64,000 nt of DNA from the NCBI RefSeq assembly GCF_001584335.1, contig NZ_LSBB01000018.1:617506-681505 (forward strand), given 5' to 3'. The stretch is from Bacillus atrophaeus. Lineage in GTDB: Bacteria; Bacillota; Bacilli; Bacillales; Bacillaceae. Positions within the stretch are counted from its first letter, which is position 1. Every line of letters begins with the position of its first letter. A program made the position numbers and the translations under genes. Shown one piece after another: positions 15,724-24,126 of the stretch. The notes beneath the pieces are model-generated. The model made no database searches, had not been told where the DNA came from, and saw nothing but the letters and a program-made list of their open reading frames with translations.

Positions 15724-16254
15724 TCAGCCATATTGGCTGGTCTGATTTTCATCGTCATCATGTCGGGTCATTTTTAAAACAAATGAGGAAAATCCGATAT
15801 AATACACCGCAATCAGAAAAAAAATACAGATTGTCAGAGGGTCCGTTCCGATTGTCTGGCTGTATGAATCAGGGTTTTTTAAATCTGGATGGGCAAGGTA
15901 CAGTTCTGAGACGCGATACAGAAATCTCGACAGAAATAAGGATAAGAGTATGAGTTCAACCCAAATATGGGTGCGAAAATAAATCTTTCCCCTGCGTTTT
16001 TCAAACGAGATATTTCGTTTAGCGAAGAATACGAGCAGGAAGCCGCCAAGGATACCGAGAGTGAGATACGCGTACAAAAATGGATGAGTCAAGCTGAAAA
16101 CGGCGAGGCCGCCCGCAAATAATGAAAAAAGAATGACTCTTATAAAAAGCCAGCGAGGTCTTAGCGGCTGATATCCGATGGACCGCTTAATTTTTTTATA
16201 CAGAAAAAAGACAATAATCATGACAGGGCAGACGCTTTGAAGTGTAAGATGCAT
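15724..16254 (-). CDS. yobW: YobW (Csk22), mother-cell membrane protein
   Basis: A 176-residue membrane protein with four or five hydrophobic segments (about 5-20, 35-75, 100-125, 140-165) and a charged loop. It starts with ATG behind GGAGGGG. The reverse-strand promoter matches SigK, and yobW is a known SigK-dependent gene of the mother cell, so it is probably made late in sporulation in the outer forespore or mother-cell membrane. It lies tail-to-tail with czrA and head-to-head with yobV. Molecular function unknown. Confidence 0.8.
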   Translation of the reverse strand: MHLTLQSVCPVMIIVFFLYKKIKRSIGYQPLRPRWLFIRVILFSLFAGGLAVFSLTHPFLYAYLTLGILGGFLLVFFAKRNISFEKRRGKIYFRTHIWVELILLSLFLSRFLYRVSELYLAHPDLKNPDSYSQTIGTDPLTICIFFLIAVYYIGFSSFVLKMTRHDDDENQTSQYG

Positions 16255-16277
16255 GATGAGAAATCCCCTCCGTTGAG

Positions 16278-16307
16278 TAGTGTATGCTTATCCGTCTGCA
16301 AATAGTA
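16278..16307 (-). promoter_or_regulatory. SigK promoter of yobW
   Basis: Reading the reverse strand: TACT (16307-16304), 17 bases, CATACACTA (16286-16278). This fits the SigK consensus mACm-N16/17-CATAnnnTA exactly and lies 24 bases upstream of the start codon. Confidence 0.7.
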
Positions 16308-16425
16308 GTCTTCATAAAAGACCTATTGAAGCAAAAAAGAGGCAGGACCCGGCTTTATCACAATATGCGCGCCTTTCTTCATTTGCATAAGAGATGTGCC
16401 CGGGCTGTCGAAAAAGGGGCACGAT

Positions 16426-17364
16426 ATGAAACTTGAACGTATTTTAGCTATTGTTGTGCTGTTAGTCAGTAAAAAACAAGTTCAGGCTGCTGAGCTTGCT
16501 GACTTGTTTGAAGTATCTGTCAGAACCATTTACCGTGATGTTGAGACGATAAGCCGAGCGGGCATTCCGATTGTAACGGCTCAAGGAAACGGCGGGGGAA
16601 TCAGCATAATGGAAACATATCGGCTGGAGCGTCAATGGCTTAAGGAGGAGGAGCTAGCCGCGATTGCTTCTGCTCTTCAAAGTGTTTCTTCTATGTATGA
16701 ACCGGCTTCTAACAATGACGCCTTTGAAAAAATACAGCACCTTGTTCCAGAGCAGGATTTAGAAACATTTAAGCGGCAAACCGAAAAGTGGTTTATTGAC
16801 ATGACCGCCTGGGGTGATACGAAGCACCAAAAAAAGCTCGTAGAGGAACTTAGCGCAGCAATTGACCGTACATCTACAGTGTCTTTTACATATACAAACG
16901 CAAAGGGAGAGACAAGAACAAGAGAAACGGAACCTTACACAATGGTATTTAAAAGCGGGCATTGGTATCTGTATGCTTACTGTTTAGCAAAAAAGGATTT
17001 TCGTTTTTTTAAGCTCCAGCGAATGAAAGAACTGGCTATTCTTCAGAAATCATTTGATAGGAAAAATATTCAGCTGAAAACACTGCCTTGGGATGCCAAT
17101 TGGTATCAAAAAGATCGTTTAACTGACCTCCTGCTTTTCGTATTGCCCCCCGCTCAGCAGCGTTTTAGCGAATGGTTTGGCGAAGATTCCCTTCAATTTG
17201 ATGAAAGCGGAAACTGCAAAGCCGTTATTTCACTGCCCGAAGATCAATGGCTGATCGGTTTTTTACTGCAATTCGGGAAGGAAATTGAAGTGCTGAAACC
17301 GCTCCATATCCGAGAAAAAGTGAAGGATACGATCAATCACATGCAAATAATATATGAAACCTGA
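16426..17364 (+). CDS. yobV: YobV, HTH-WYL transcriptional regulator
   Basis: A 312-residue regulator: N-terminal HTH_11 domain (residues 1-60, LADLFEVSVRTIYRDVETIS recognition region) and a WYL domain (about 135-225, with PYTMVFKSGHWYLYAYC in place of the consensus, then a C-terminal WCX extension to residue 312). WYL regulators usually sense nucleic-acid or small-molecule ligands. ATG 16426 follows AAAAGGGG; 30 upstream bases of open frame lack a ribosome site. A terminator overlaps its stop codon. The effector-binding gene yobU follows and may be functionally linked. Confidence 0.88.
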   Translation: MKLERILAIVVLLVSKKQVQAAELADLFEVSVRTIYRDVETISRAGIPIVTAQGNGGGISIMETYRLERQWLKEEELAAIASALQSVSSMYEPASNNDAFEKIQHLVPEQDLETFKRQTEKWFIDMTAWGDTKHQKKLVEELSAAIDRTSTVSFTYTNAKGETRTRETEPYTMVFKSGHWYLYAYCLAKKDFRFFKLQRMKELAILQKSFDRKNIQLKTLPWDANWYQKDRLTDLLLFVLPPAQQRFSEWFGEDSLQFDESGNCKAVISLPEDQWLIGFLLQFGKEIEVLKPLHIREKVKDTINHMQIIYET

Positions 17365-17391
17365 CACGGTGCTGTCAGGTTTCTTTTTTTA
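17358..17391 (+). terminator. Terminator at the end of yobV
   Basis: AACCTGACA / TGTCAGGTT with a six-base loop and a T-rich tail; the stem includes the yobV stop codon. Confidence 0.75.
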
Positions 17392-17426
17392 TACTGTAGA
17401 TACTTTGGAAAAAGAGGAGAATGCAC

Positions 17427-17912
17427 ATGAGTTTTTCACATTATGTACAAATGGAGCAACAGCACTTTATCGGAATGTCAGTAAGGACAAGCAATGCATT
17501 GGAAATGACTTCGGAGGGGAAAATTCCGCGACTGTGGAACTCATTTTGGCAGGAAAATCCGCAAGGCATCTTGGCTGAACCCCCTGAGGATAAAAAAATC
17601 ATCACCTTATATTCAGACTATGAACAAAAAGAGCATGGTATGTACACGTTCTCAATCGGAACGTTTACAAATCAGGCAAGAAAAGTGTATGAACCATTTA
17701 AAGAAAACACTTTACCGTCTTCAGCGTACGCCGTGTTTTCGTCAAGAACTGGACCGATTGATGAGGTTGTGCTTGAAACGTGGAAAGAGATTTGGTCATG
17801 GGAGAAGCGTCATTTGCGCACATTCTCAGGCGATTTTGAAGTGTATGATCAAGGTGCTGTTGCATTTGGGCAAGCGAAGGTAAAAATATATATAGCAGTG
17901 AATTTATCATAA
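17427..17912 (+). CDS. yobU: YobU, GyrI-like effector-binding protein
   Basis: A 161-residue stand-alone effector-binding domain of the AraC_E_bind / GyrI-like type, a SHS2 dimer fold that binds small hydrophobic molecules. Visible features are FIGMSVRTSNA near the N-terminus, WPEEL-like text replaced by IPRLWNSFWQE, YSDYEQKEHGMYTFSIG, and the C-terminal EVYDQG strand. ATG 17427 lies 7 bases after GAGGAG; the ATG at 17421 is too close. Often such proteins modulate a neighbouring regulator, here possibly YobV, but this is a guess from position. Confidence 0.85.
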   Translation: MSFSHYVQMEQQHFIGMSVRTSNALEMTSEGKIPRLWNSFWQENPQGILAEPPEDKKIITLYSDYEQKEHGMYTFSIGTFTNQARKVYEPFKENTLPSSAYAVFSSRTGPIDEVVLETWKEIWSWEKRHLRTFSGDFEVYDQGAVAFGQAKVKIYIAVNLS

Positions 17913-17917
17913 AAGGC

Positions 17918-17965
17918 TTGTAAAACTAATGGCATTAGTTATAATAAAACTAACGACATTAGTTT
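17918..17965 (+). promoter_or_regulatory. yobT-yobS promoter with two tandem operators
   Basis: TTGTAA (17918-17923), 16 bases, TATAAT (17940-17945) is the promoter. Two copies of a palindrome, AAACTAATGGCATTAGTT (17923-17940) and AAACTAACGACATTAGTTT (17947-17965), are spaced 24 bases apart. One fills the spacer and the other covers the start point. This is the pattern of a TetR-type autorepressor site, and YobS is encoded in the same operon. Confidence 0.75.
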
Positions 17966-17984
17966 TCGAGGGGGATAAAAAAAT

Positions 17985-18701
17985 ATGAGAATCATACAAC
18001 ATCAATCGGTTTGGCAGCTGACCTTTTTTCCAAAGCTTTTTCCCGTCAATTGTTATTTGGTCGAAGAAGCGGATGGATTAACACTGATCGATACAGGGAT
18101 GCCGAACAGCTTTAAAGGCATTTCAGAAGCGGTCAGCCGCATTGGAAAACCGCTGAACAAAATTTTGCTGACTCATGCCCATAGTGACCATGTCGGGTCA
18201 CTTGATACATTGGCCGCAGCATACCCACACGCACAAAAAATTATATCAGAACGGGATTCGTTCTTATTACAGGGGGACGTAACATTGCGGGATGATGAAC
18301 TGCAAACGCCTATAAAAGGAGGCGTGCCGAAAAACATAAAAACAACACCTGATCTTTTGGTAAAAGGCGGTGAGCGGATCGGTTCTCTGCTTGTCATTCC
18401 AACACCAGGGCATACCCCAGGAAGCATATCTTTTTTTGACGAAAGAAATGGTATTCTGATAGCGGGAGACGCGTTTCAATTGCGAGGAGGAATTGCTGTT
18501 TCCGGGGATTTGAAATGGTCATTTCCTTTTCCGGCGTTCGCGACTTGGAACAAGGAAAAAGCCATTAAAAGCGCACAAATTCTAATTGACACAGCTCCTA
18601 GCTGTCTCGCAGTAGGACACGGAGAGCTTTTGCATAGTCCAATAACATTTATGAAGCACGCGCTTCAAAATGCGAAGCGCCGTCTTACGAAAGGAGAATG
18701 A
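17985..18701 (+). CDS. yobT: YobT, metallo-beta-lactamase-fold hydrolase
   Basis: A 238-residue soluble hydrolase with a binuclear metal site. The metal ligands are THAHSDHVG (residues 63-71), the downstream His in TPGHTPGSI, the bridging Asp in IAGDAF, and the last His in AVGHGELL. Family members hydrolyse esters, thioesters or lactones; the substrate here is unknown. Its promoter holds two operators, and the TetR gene yobS follows with a 3-base gap, so expression probably responds to a small molecule that YobT degrades. Confidence 0.88.
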   Translation: MRIIQHQSVWQLTFFPKLFPVNCYLVEEADGLTLIDTGMPNSFKGISEAVSRIGKPLNKILLTHAHSDHVGSLDTLAAAYPHAQKIISERDSFLLQGDVTLRDDELQTPIKGGVPKNIKTTPDLLVKGGERIGSLLVIPTPGHTPGSISFFDERNGILIAGDAFQLRGGIAVSGDLKWSFPFPAFATWNKEKAIKSAQILIDTAPSCLAVGHGELLHSPITFMKHALQNAKRRLTKGE

Positions 18702-18704
18702 GTG

Positions 18705-19265
18705 ATGTCACCGAGAATGGGGATGAACCTTGAAATTATCATAGACGCAGCAGCTGAGCTTGCAAATCAAAAAGGCATGAAGGGAGTCACACTGTCTACG
18801 CTTTCAAAGAAATTAAATGTGCGTCCTCCGTCTCTTTATAACCATGTCAGCGGACTGCAAGGCATTCAAGTTGAGCTTTGTGTGAGCGGATTAGAACAGC
18901 TTTATGAACAAATGTCTTCCTCCGTCCGTGGACTGACAGGGGAAAAAGCGCTTCTTGCCTTAGCAAACGCCTATATTGACTTTGCACATTCAAGCCCCGG
19001 ACTTTATGAGGCCTCCTTGCTGAAAGTTTCCGATGACAGGACAGAAGAGCTGTCAGAGCGAATTGTGCAGCTTGTCGTTCAACTGCTCACTCAATTTGGC
19101 TATGCCAATGAACAGACGGCCATTCATGCGGCGAGGGGGCTAAGGAGCATGCTGCATGGATTTGCCGTCCTAATGAGACAGCAGGCGTTTGAGCTTTCAC
19201 AAGATATTTCGGAGAGCTTCTTATTTTCAATTCGGACATTTGCAGAAGGCCTGCAGAAATATTAG
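18705..19265 (+). CDS. yobS: YobS, TetR-family repressor
   Basis: A 186-residue TetR-type regulator. The N-terminal HTH runs over residues 8-52 (KGVTLSTLSKKLNVRPPSLYNHV), followed by a TetR_C_33/WHG-like ligand domain with the LYEASLLKV and GLRSMLHGFAVL helices. ATG 18705 is eight bases after AAAGGAG; GTG 18702 is an alternative. It is encoded directly behind yobT, and the palindromes in the yobT promoter are its likely targets. Confidence 0.88.
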   Translation: MSPRMGMNLEIIIDAAAELANQKGMKGVTLSTLSKKLNVRPPSLYNHVSGLQGIQVELCVSGLEQLYEQMSSSVRGLTGEKALLALANAYIDFAHSSPGLYEASLLKVSDDRTEELSERIVQLVVQLLTQFGYANEQTAIHAARGLRSMLHGFAVLMRQQAFELSQDISESFLFSIRTFAEGLQKY

Positions 19266-19343
19266 TATGTCGTAATAATATTATGTAAACTGAGTCTTAT
19301 TTTGAATAAGGCTCTTTTTGTTTAAGACATATATTTCTGAATA

Positions 19344-19693
19344 TTGTATAATGACAATATTCAATTGCAGGGGAGACACTCAGAGTTGCAGCCCAATAAA
19401 CATAAAGTACAACAATTAGCGGCAGCTTTATGGTCTGCGCATATTCAAGAAAAGCTCGGTGAATGGGTGCTCACAGCGAATTTCGGTGCAACAAATTGTG
19501 GTGCAAAGCGCCATCGGGGAAAGAGAGCGGGAAGCCAGCTTGTCAGAGTCTAAACAGATTGGTCAAAGGCCAATGGCGCTCCACATAATACTTTCATGTA
19601 ACGAAGAAAATCAACCTGCCATTTCTCTGTATCATAGACTGTTTTCAGTTATATCCAAACATCATTACCGCATAAAAAAGGATGGAGAATGAA
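19344..19693 (+). pseudogene. yobR: Decayed yobR (GNAT acetyltransferase) with internal deletion
   Basis: The N-terminal part (QPNKHKVQQLAAALWSAHI, GEWVLTANFGATN) reads in one frame and is broken at about 19500. A different frame then gives the GNAT C-terminal signature ENQPAISLYHRL up to KHHYRIKKDGE just before yobQ. About half of the roughly 740-base gene is missing, including the acetyl-CoA loop. The position between yobS and yobQ is that of yobR. It is not expected to make an active enzyme. Confidence 0.75.
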
Positions 19694-20416
19694 ATGGACA
19701 CACTGCAAAATATTACTTGTGAAAAAAGGACCTATTCACGCCTCTATCATTCACATAAACACGAATTCAGCCAATTTTTATTCCCGCTTGAGGGCCATAT
19801 TGATCTTGAAACAGAAGAACAGCGGGTGAAGTTAACGCCAGAGCATTTTTTGTACATTCCGCCTGAGTGTGAACATCGCTTTCGCTCCATCGGCAGAAAC
19901 GAATGCTTGGTTCTGGATATTCCATTACACGTCATGAACATAGAGCATCATGATATGGCTTCTGGGCTAGAAGCCAAAGTGGACCCCTTTTGGTCCTCAA
20001 TCCGCTATTTGCTGAAGGAGGAAGCGAATAGTAAGTCATCACATACCCTGCACCTGCTTGTTCAATACATAACGGAAAAAATACAAACGTATTCCCACTC
20101 GTCTATCGCATACATACACAGTCATTTATCGGAAACTTTGTCTATTAAAAAACTGGCGGAACTCGAACATTATCATCCGGCGTACTATTCAAGCTGGTTT
20201 AAAAACCGTACAGGAAAAACACCGCAAAAATACATTGCCGACCTTCGGCTTGCGGAAGCGAAAAGAATGCTGGCAGAGAAAAATGAACCGCTTACTGCCG
20301 TGAGTCAGAAGCTCGGTTTTCAAAACCCTTCTTCATTTACAAGGTGGTTTGCAAAATCGGCGGGAATGGCTCCGCGAGACTACAGAAACATCTTTCATTC
20401 GGATAAAATGTTCTGA
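19694..20416 (+). CDS. yobQ: YobQ, cupin-AraC transcriptional regulator
   Basis: A 240-residue regulator: N-terminal cupin ligand domain (residues 10-85; HSHKHEFSQFLFPLEG and YIPPECEHRF) and two C-terminal AraC helix-turn-helix units (about 138-240; LSIKKLAELEHYHPAYYSSWF, then the signature PRDYRN). Ligand unknown. ATG 19694 is six bases behind GGAG; an ATG at 19682 overlaps that ribosome site and is rejected. The decayed yobR abuts it and would have been its operon partner. Confidence 0.88.
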   Translation: MDTLQNITCEKRTYSRLYHSHKHEFSQFLFPLEGHIDLETEEQRVKLTPEHFLYIPPECEHRFRSIGRNECLVLDIPLHVMNIEHHDMASGLEAKVDPFWSSIRYLLKEEANSKSSHTLHLLVQYITEKIQTYSHSSIAYIHSHLSETLSIKKLAELEHYHPAYYSSWFKNRTGKTPQKYIADLRLAEAKRMLAEKNEPLTAVSQKLGFQNPSSFTRWFAKSAGMAPRDYRNIFHSDKMF

Positions 20417-20478
20417 TATATGGTAAAGCGCAGGATGTGTTTTTCTTTTTATAATAAGAAGAAAAAGGAGTGATTCAG

Positions 20479-20811
20479 ATGGCATCAATTGAAGATTTTT
20501 TAGCCCTCGATGTCAGGACAGGCACGATTGTGAGAGCAGAGGAGTTTCCGGAAGCGCGAGTGCCGGCCATTAAGCTTGTGATTGATTTCGGCGAAGAAAT
20601 TGGTCTAAAACAATCAAGCGCGCAAATTACGAAACGCTATCAGCCGGAAAACTTGATCGACAAGCAAGTCACAGCTATTATCAATTTTCCGCCCAGGAGG
20701 ATCGCAGGATTCAAATCAGAAGTGCTCGTCCTCGGCGGCATTCCGGAACAAGGCGACGTCGTCCTGCTTGCGCCCGAACATCCCGTTCCCAACGGAACAA
20801 AAATAGGATAA
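20479..20811 (+). CDS. csaA: CsaA, tRNA-binding-domain secretion chaperone
   Basis: A 110-residue homodimeric OB-fold protein related to the C-terminal domain of bacterial MetRS (EMAP/tRNA_bind). In B. subtilis it has chaperone activity and interacts with SecA and precursor proteins. The characteristic LDVRTGTIVRAEEFPEAR and FPPRRIAGFKSEVLVLG segments are intact. ATG 20479, nine bases after AAGGAG, gives exactly the usual length. A strong terminator follows and marks the end of the core-genome block. Confidence 0.92.
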   Translation: MASIEDFLALDVRTGTIVRAEEFPEARVPAIKLVIDFGEEIGLKQSSAQITKRYQPENLIDKQVTAIINFPPRRIAGFKSEVLVLGGIPEQGDVVLLAPEHPVPNGTKIG

Positions 20812-20817
20812 CATAAA

Positions 20818-20849
20818 AAAAGACGTTTGCCCGAAAGCAAACGTCTTTT
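20818..20849 (+). terminator. Terminator after csaA
   Basis: A perfect stem AAAAGACGTTTGC / GCAAACGTCTTTT with a six-base loop. Confidence 0.85.
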
Positions 20850-21172
20850 GCGTATTGAGGCGATGTACCACACGCCACATTCGTGTGCGCCCGCAAAGGG
20901 CATGTCCATCGGCTTACACAATTCAGCTCATCGCTATATGAATATAGCATGGAAGAAGATATTTAGCAAGTTTTTATTGATTTCCATGTTTGAAATGGTC
21001 TAGTAGGACCGAATATCATCGAAGAAGATAAGCAGAAATTTCAGTTTGATCGTTTATTTGTATGACAGTATTTAGTTGATATATGTAATTGAAATCAAAC
21101 AGTGACCTAGAGTGCAATAAAGAAAACGGTAAAAATGTTGATCAACAAAAATACTAAAAGTAAAAGCGGACA

Positions 21173-21304
21173 CAAGGAATTCCTGGTGTAGGGGTTTATG
21201 ATGTCGGTAAAGATACTGTGACAGGGTTATGAAATCTCGTTACTAAGCCTGATGAGGTCTTTGAAGGGATTGTAGGAGCAGTTGCTTATCCAGTTGACAT
21301 GTAA
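21173..21304 (+). pseudogene. LXG-type polymorphic toxin fragment
   Basis: One frame reads GVYDVGKDTVTGL, a TGA in place of the expected Trp codon, then NLVTKPDEVFEGIVGAVAYP before a second stop. This segment is typical of the middle region of LXG-domain toxins (YobL, YeeF, YxiD types) of B. subtilis, between the secretion domain and the toxic tip. yobL lies in this neighbourhood in strain 168. Only about 43 codons survive, so it is a remnant. Confidence 0.6.
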
Positions 21305-21340
21305 AAATGGGAACTCAGGAAAATGATGGAAGAAAGGCTG

Positions 21341-21425
21341 TAGTCCTTCACTTGGTGTCTATTATCATGTTGATTTAATAATGTCTGACTTCAATAACTG
21401 GATAGATGGTGGAAGGAAGTCTTAA
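21341..21425 (+). pseudogene. C-terminal coding scrap downstream of the LXG fragment
   Basis: A frame reads LGVYYHVDLIMSDFNNWIDG to a stop at 21425, followed 28 bases later by a good terminator. It is likely the tail of a toxin or its immunity gene. I cannot name the family. Confidence 0.35.
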
Positions 21426-21452
21426 TATACAAATAGCATTTTTTAACCTTGC

Positions 21453-21479
21453 AAAGAGCCAAAGACGGCTCTTTTTTTG
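21453..21479 (+). terminator. Terminator behind the LXG remnant
   Basis: AAAGAGCC / GGCTCTTT with a six-base loop and seven T. Confidence 0.8.
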
Positions 21480-21862
21480 TATTAAGCAACAAAGATTACG
21501 AAAAGAGCCTTTTCATTTTAATTGAAATAACATTTTTAACATAGCCAAATTGCGGGTTTTGATTGAGACTGGTGCTAATCAAATTTTAGATTATTAACAA
21601 GGGTTTATGAACTTATTCATTTGGTTGAAAGAAGACAGTATCGCAATGAAATTTTCAATGAAAAACCTTGCCGATTCGTATTCATGTTTTTCAAGAAACA
21701 AAATGAGGCCCCTTCGTTTTTATTTTTTCGTTTACATCGATACAAAATGTACTGCTAAATGGCCTAATTAAGAATGACAGTTTCTATTTATTTTTTGATT
21801 GACTAAACCAAAAAGTAGCATTAGAATTTAATCATAAATGAAAAGAGTTCGAAGGTGATCGA
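21480..21862. other. AT-rich intergenic region before the ArsR-MFS cassette
   Basis: I see no intact gene, RNA structure or clear repeat here. The last 60 bases contain a plausible TTGACT -35 element for the following cassette, but its -10 element is not clear. Confidence 0.4.
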
Positions 21863-22792
21863 ATGGAAAGAAATTATTCTGTATTAATCGAATATTCCCC
21901 AGCCTACGAGTTGATTATTAGTTTGTATACATATATATATAATAAGAATTTAAAATCTATAAAACTGGGAAAAGACTGGGTTGAAGAAACAAAGCTCAAG
22001 CTTCCTACCCGATTTGCTCTTGAACTTGAAGATGAACGTTGGGAGATATTGCACCGAACCGTGTTACTGATTTCTCAATGTCCAGAGAAAAAAACCGTTG
22101 AAGAGTTTCTAGATTGGTTAGAAGAGCTTCCGGCTGGGGAGCTATATGAAAGACTTTCCCCTTGGGTTAGCTCTATTCCTTTAAATTTAGGAGAAGTCCG
22201 TGATCGAATTTTATATCTCTTAACAGAATGGAATACACATTACTTTAAAAGCCTAGATACCGGGATTCTTGATTACCTTCAAGAAGAAGTAAGGTTTAGA
22301 CAAGAAGAGGCCCAAACCTGTAGTCCTATAGATCTCATTGAGCAGGTAACGAATGGGATGAGAGTAGAACCTACCGATCAGTTAAAACAAGTTATACTTA
22401 TTCCCCAGTATCATTGTTATCCAACAACGGTGATGGATTATTTCCGTGGAATGGCTACTTGTTTATATCCCATTAAGGAAACAATAACGTCAAAAGAGGA
22501 ATCATCATTAGTTATACTTCAGCTTACTCAATGTTTAGCTGATGAAAAGCGTCTGGGTATTTTAAGCTATATTGCTGAAAAGCCTCGAACTCTAATCGAG
22601 ATTCATCAACATATAAAACTAGCCAAAAGTACTGTACACCACCATATCACCATTTTGCGAAAAGCGGGGATCATCCGTAGTCATTTTATCGATCATTCAA
22701 CTCCCGCCTATTACAGCTTAAGAGAGAGCTTTATCGACAGATTAAATACAGAGTTAAGGAGTTTTTTATTTAAAAAGGGAGACCTCTTATGA
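21863..22792 (+). CDS. ArsR-like winged-helix regulator with long N-terminal domain
   Basis: A 309-residue protein. The C-terminal 90 residues are an ArsR/MarR-like winged helix (CLADEKRLGILSYIAEK, STVHHHITILRKAGII). The first 200 residues are an unassigned helical domain, probably for ligand binding. ATG is preceded by AAGGTGATC. Its stop overlaps the start of the MFS transporter by four bases, so the two are translationally coupled and the protein most likely controls that exporter. The pair is more AT-rich than the core genes and sits in a prophage scar, suggesting acquisition. I do not recognise a B. subtilis 168 counterpart. Confidence 0.78.
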   Translation: MERNYSVLIEYSPAYELIISLYTYIYNKNLKSIKLGKDWVEETKLKLPTRFALELEDERWEILHRTVLLISQCPEKKTVEEFLDWLEELPAGELYERLSPWVSSIPLNLGEVRDRILYLLTEWNTHYFKSLDTGILDYLQEEVRFRQEEAQTCSPIDLIEQVTNGMRVEPTDQLKQVILIPQYHCYPTTVMDYFRGMATCLYPIKETITSKEESSLVILQLTQCLADEKRLGILSYIAEKPRTLIEIHQHIKLAKSTVHHHITILRKAGIIRSHFIDHSTPAYYSLRESFIDRLNTELRSFLFKKGDLL

Positions 22793-23982
22793 ATAAATTG
22801 AGGAAGTATTTTCAAGCATATCATCCCATTGTTCATATTATGATGTTGGGAACAGTTTTTATTTCTTTAACAAGTTCGATGAGTATCCCGTTTTTAGCTA
22901 TCTACCTTAGTGAAACTTCGCAGCTTGATTTTGCCACAATCGGACTCATTATTGGAGCTGGACCTCTGGCAGGTACCTTTTGTGGTTTTATAGGTGGCTT
23001 TCTTTCGGATTTTTTCGGAAGAAGGAGATTGATGATTATTTCATTACTGGTTTTAGCTATCGTTTTTATTGGATTTGTTTATATAGAAAGTCCATTGTTC
23101 CTCCTCTTTTTAAGCATTTTAAGAGGGGTGTCTACCTCCTTCTTCAACACAATATCTAAGGCTCTTATAGGGGATTTAACACCTGAAGACCAAAGGTTCA
23201 GGGTGTTTTCTACTCGGTATTCGGCTATGAACCTGGGTTTTTCAATCGGTCCTATGGTGGGTGCTTTTCTTGGAATAGGAGGGAGTTCTATTACCTTCTT
23301 ACTAACTTCATCTGTTTACTTGGTTTATTCCATTATCCTTGTTTTCTTATTTCAATCTTTTAGCGTTCAACAGAACACGGAGTTAAATGCAGAAAGAATT
23401 AGCTTAGCCCAGGCATGGAATGTTGTAAGAAGTGATAAAGTCTTGTTCTTTTTCATTTTAGGAGGAATCATGCTGACGACTGTGCATGGACAGATTTCCG
23501 TTCCCCTTTCCCAGTATTTAAAGGAGAATATCGTTGACGGTGTAAAATTGTTTGGTTTATTAATGAGTATAAACGGGGTTACCGTGATTATCTTACAAGT
23601 TCCATTGACTAGATGGTCTGAAAAGTTTAGTATATTTCATCGAATTATATTAGGGAGTAGTCTGCTTACCCTAGGCGCAGTAGGATTTGCCTTTTCTGCG
23701 GGATGGGCAGGATTTATTCTTTCTATGATTATCTTTACATTAGCAGAAATTTTGCTTGTTCCTGCTGAATATACCCAAATTGATCAAATAACTCCCCATG
23801 GAATGAGAGGTACCTATTATGGTGCACAAAGCTTTAGTGAATTCGGAAACTTTCTTGGTCCTTGGATTGGAGGAATTTTGCTATCGGCATATGGAGGTAC
23901 AACGATGTTTCTTACATTAGGGGCTATCTCCATCGCAAGCCTCTTTTTCTTTTCGAAGGGAAGAAAACTGGTAAGAAGATGA
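22789..23982 (+). CDS. MFS drug-type exporter
   Basis: A 397-residue major facilitator with 12 predicted membrane segments. The loop 2-3 signature GGFLSDFFGRRRLMIISLL is present, as is the start of motif C-like glycine-rich helix 5 (GFSIGPMVGAFLGIGG), which is typical of antiporters that export drugs. A ribosome site GGGAGACC lies within the end of the upstream regulator. The substrate is unknown; coupling with an ArsR-like regulator suggests an inducible export cassette, possibly for an antibiotic or peptide. Confidence 0.82.
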   Translation: MNKLRKYFQAYHPIVHIMMLGTVFISLTSSMSIPFLAIYLSETSQLDFATIGLIIGAGPLAGTFCGFIGGFLSDFFGRRRLMIISLLVLAIVFIGFVYIESPLFLLFLSILRGVSTSFFNTISKALIGDLTPEDQRFRVFSTRYSAMNLGFSIGPMVGAFLGIGGSSITFLLTSSVYLVYSIILVFLFQSFSVQQNTELNAERISLAQAWNVVRSDKVLFFFILGGIMLTTVHGQISVPLSQYLKENIVDGVKLFGLLMSINGVTVIILQVPLTRWSEKFSIFHRIILGSSLLTLGAVGFAFSAGWAGFILSMIIFTLAEILLVPAEYTQIDQITPHGMRGTYYGAQSFSEFGNFLGPWIGGILLSAYGGTTMFLTLGAISIASLFFFSKGRKLVRR

Positions 23983-24093
23983 GGACTGGGACGAAATTTC
24001 AATCGTTTCTTTTAGTGTATTATAATATCACTTCACCACATTGTAGTTATGTGGTACAGTCACCATTTATTTCTTCTAAGAGAAATGCATAAT

Positions 24094-24126
24094 ATAAAAA
24101 AGACCAGGGTGCTACCAACACCCCGG
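24094..24126 (-). terminator. Terminator of the BsrE-like toxin mRNA
   Basis: On the reverse strand CCGGGGTG pairs with CACCCTGG, followed by TCTTTTTT. It lies about 90 bases beyond the toxin stop, giving the long 3' part that type I toxin mRNAs of this family have. Confidence 0.65.
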
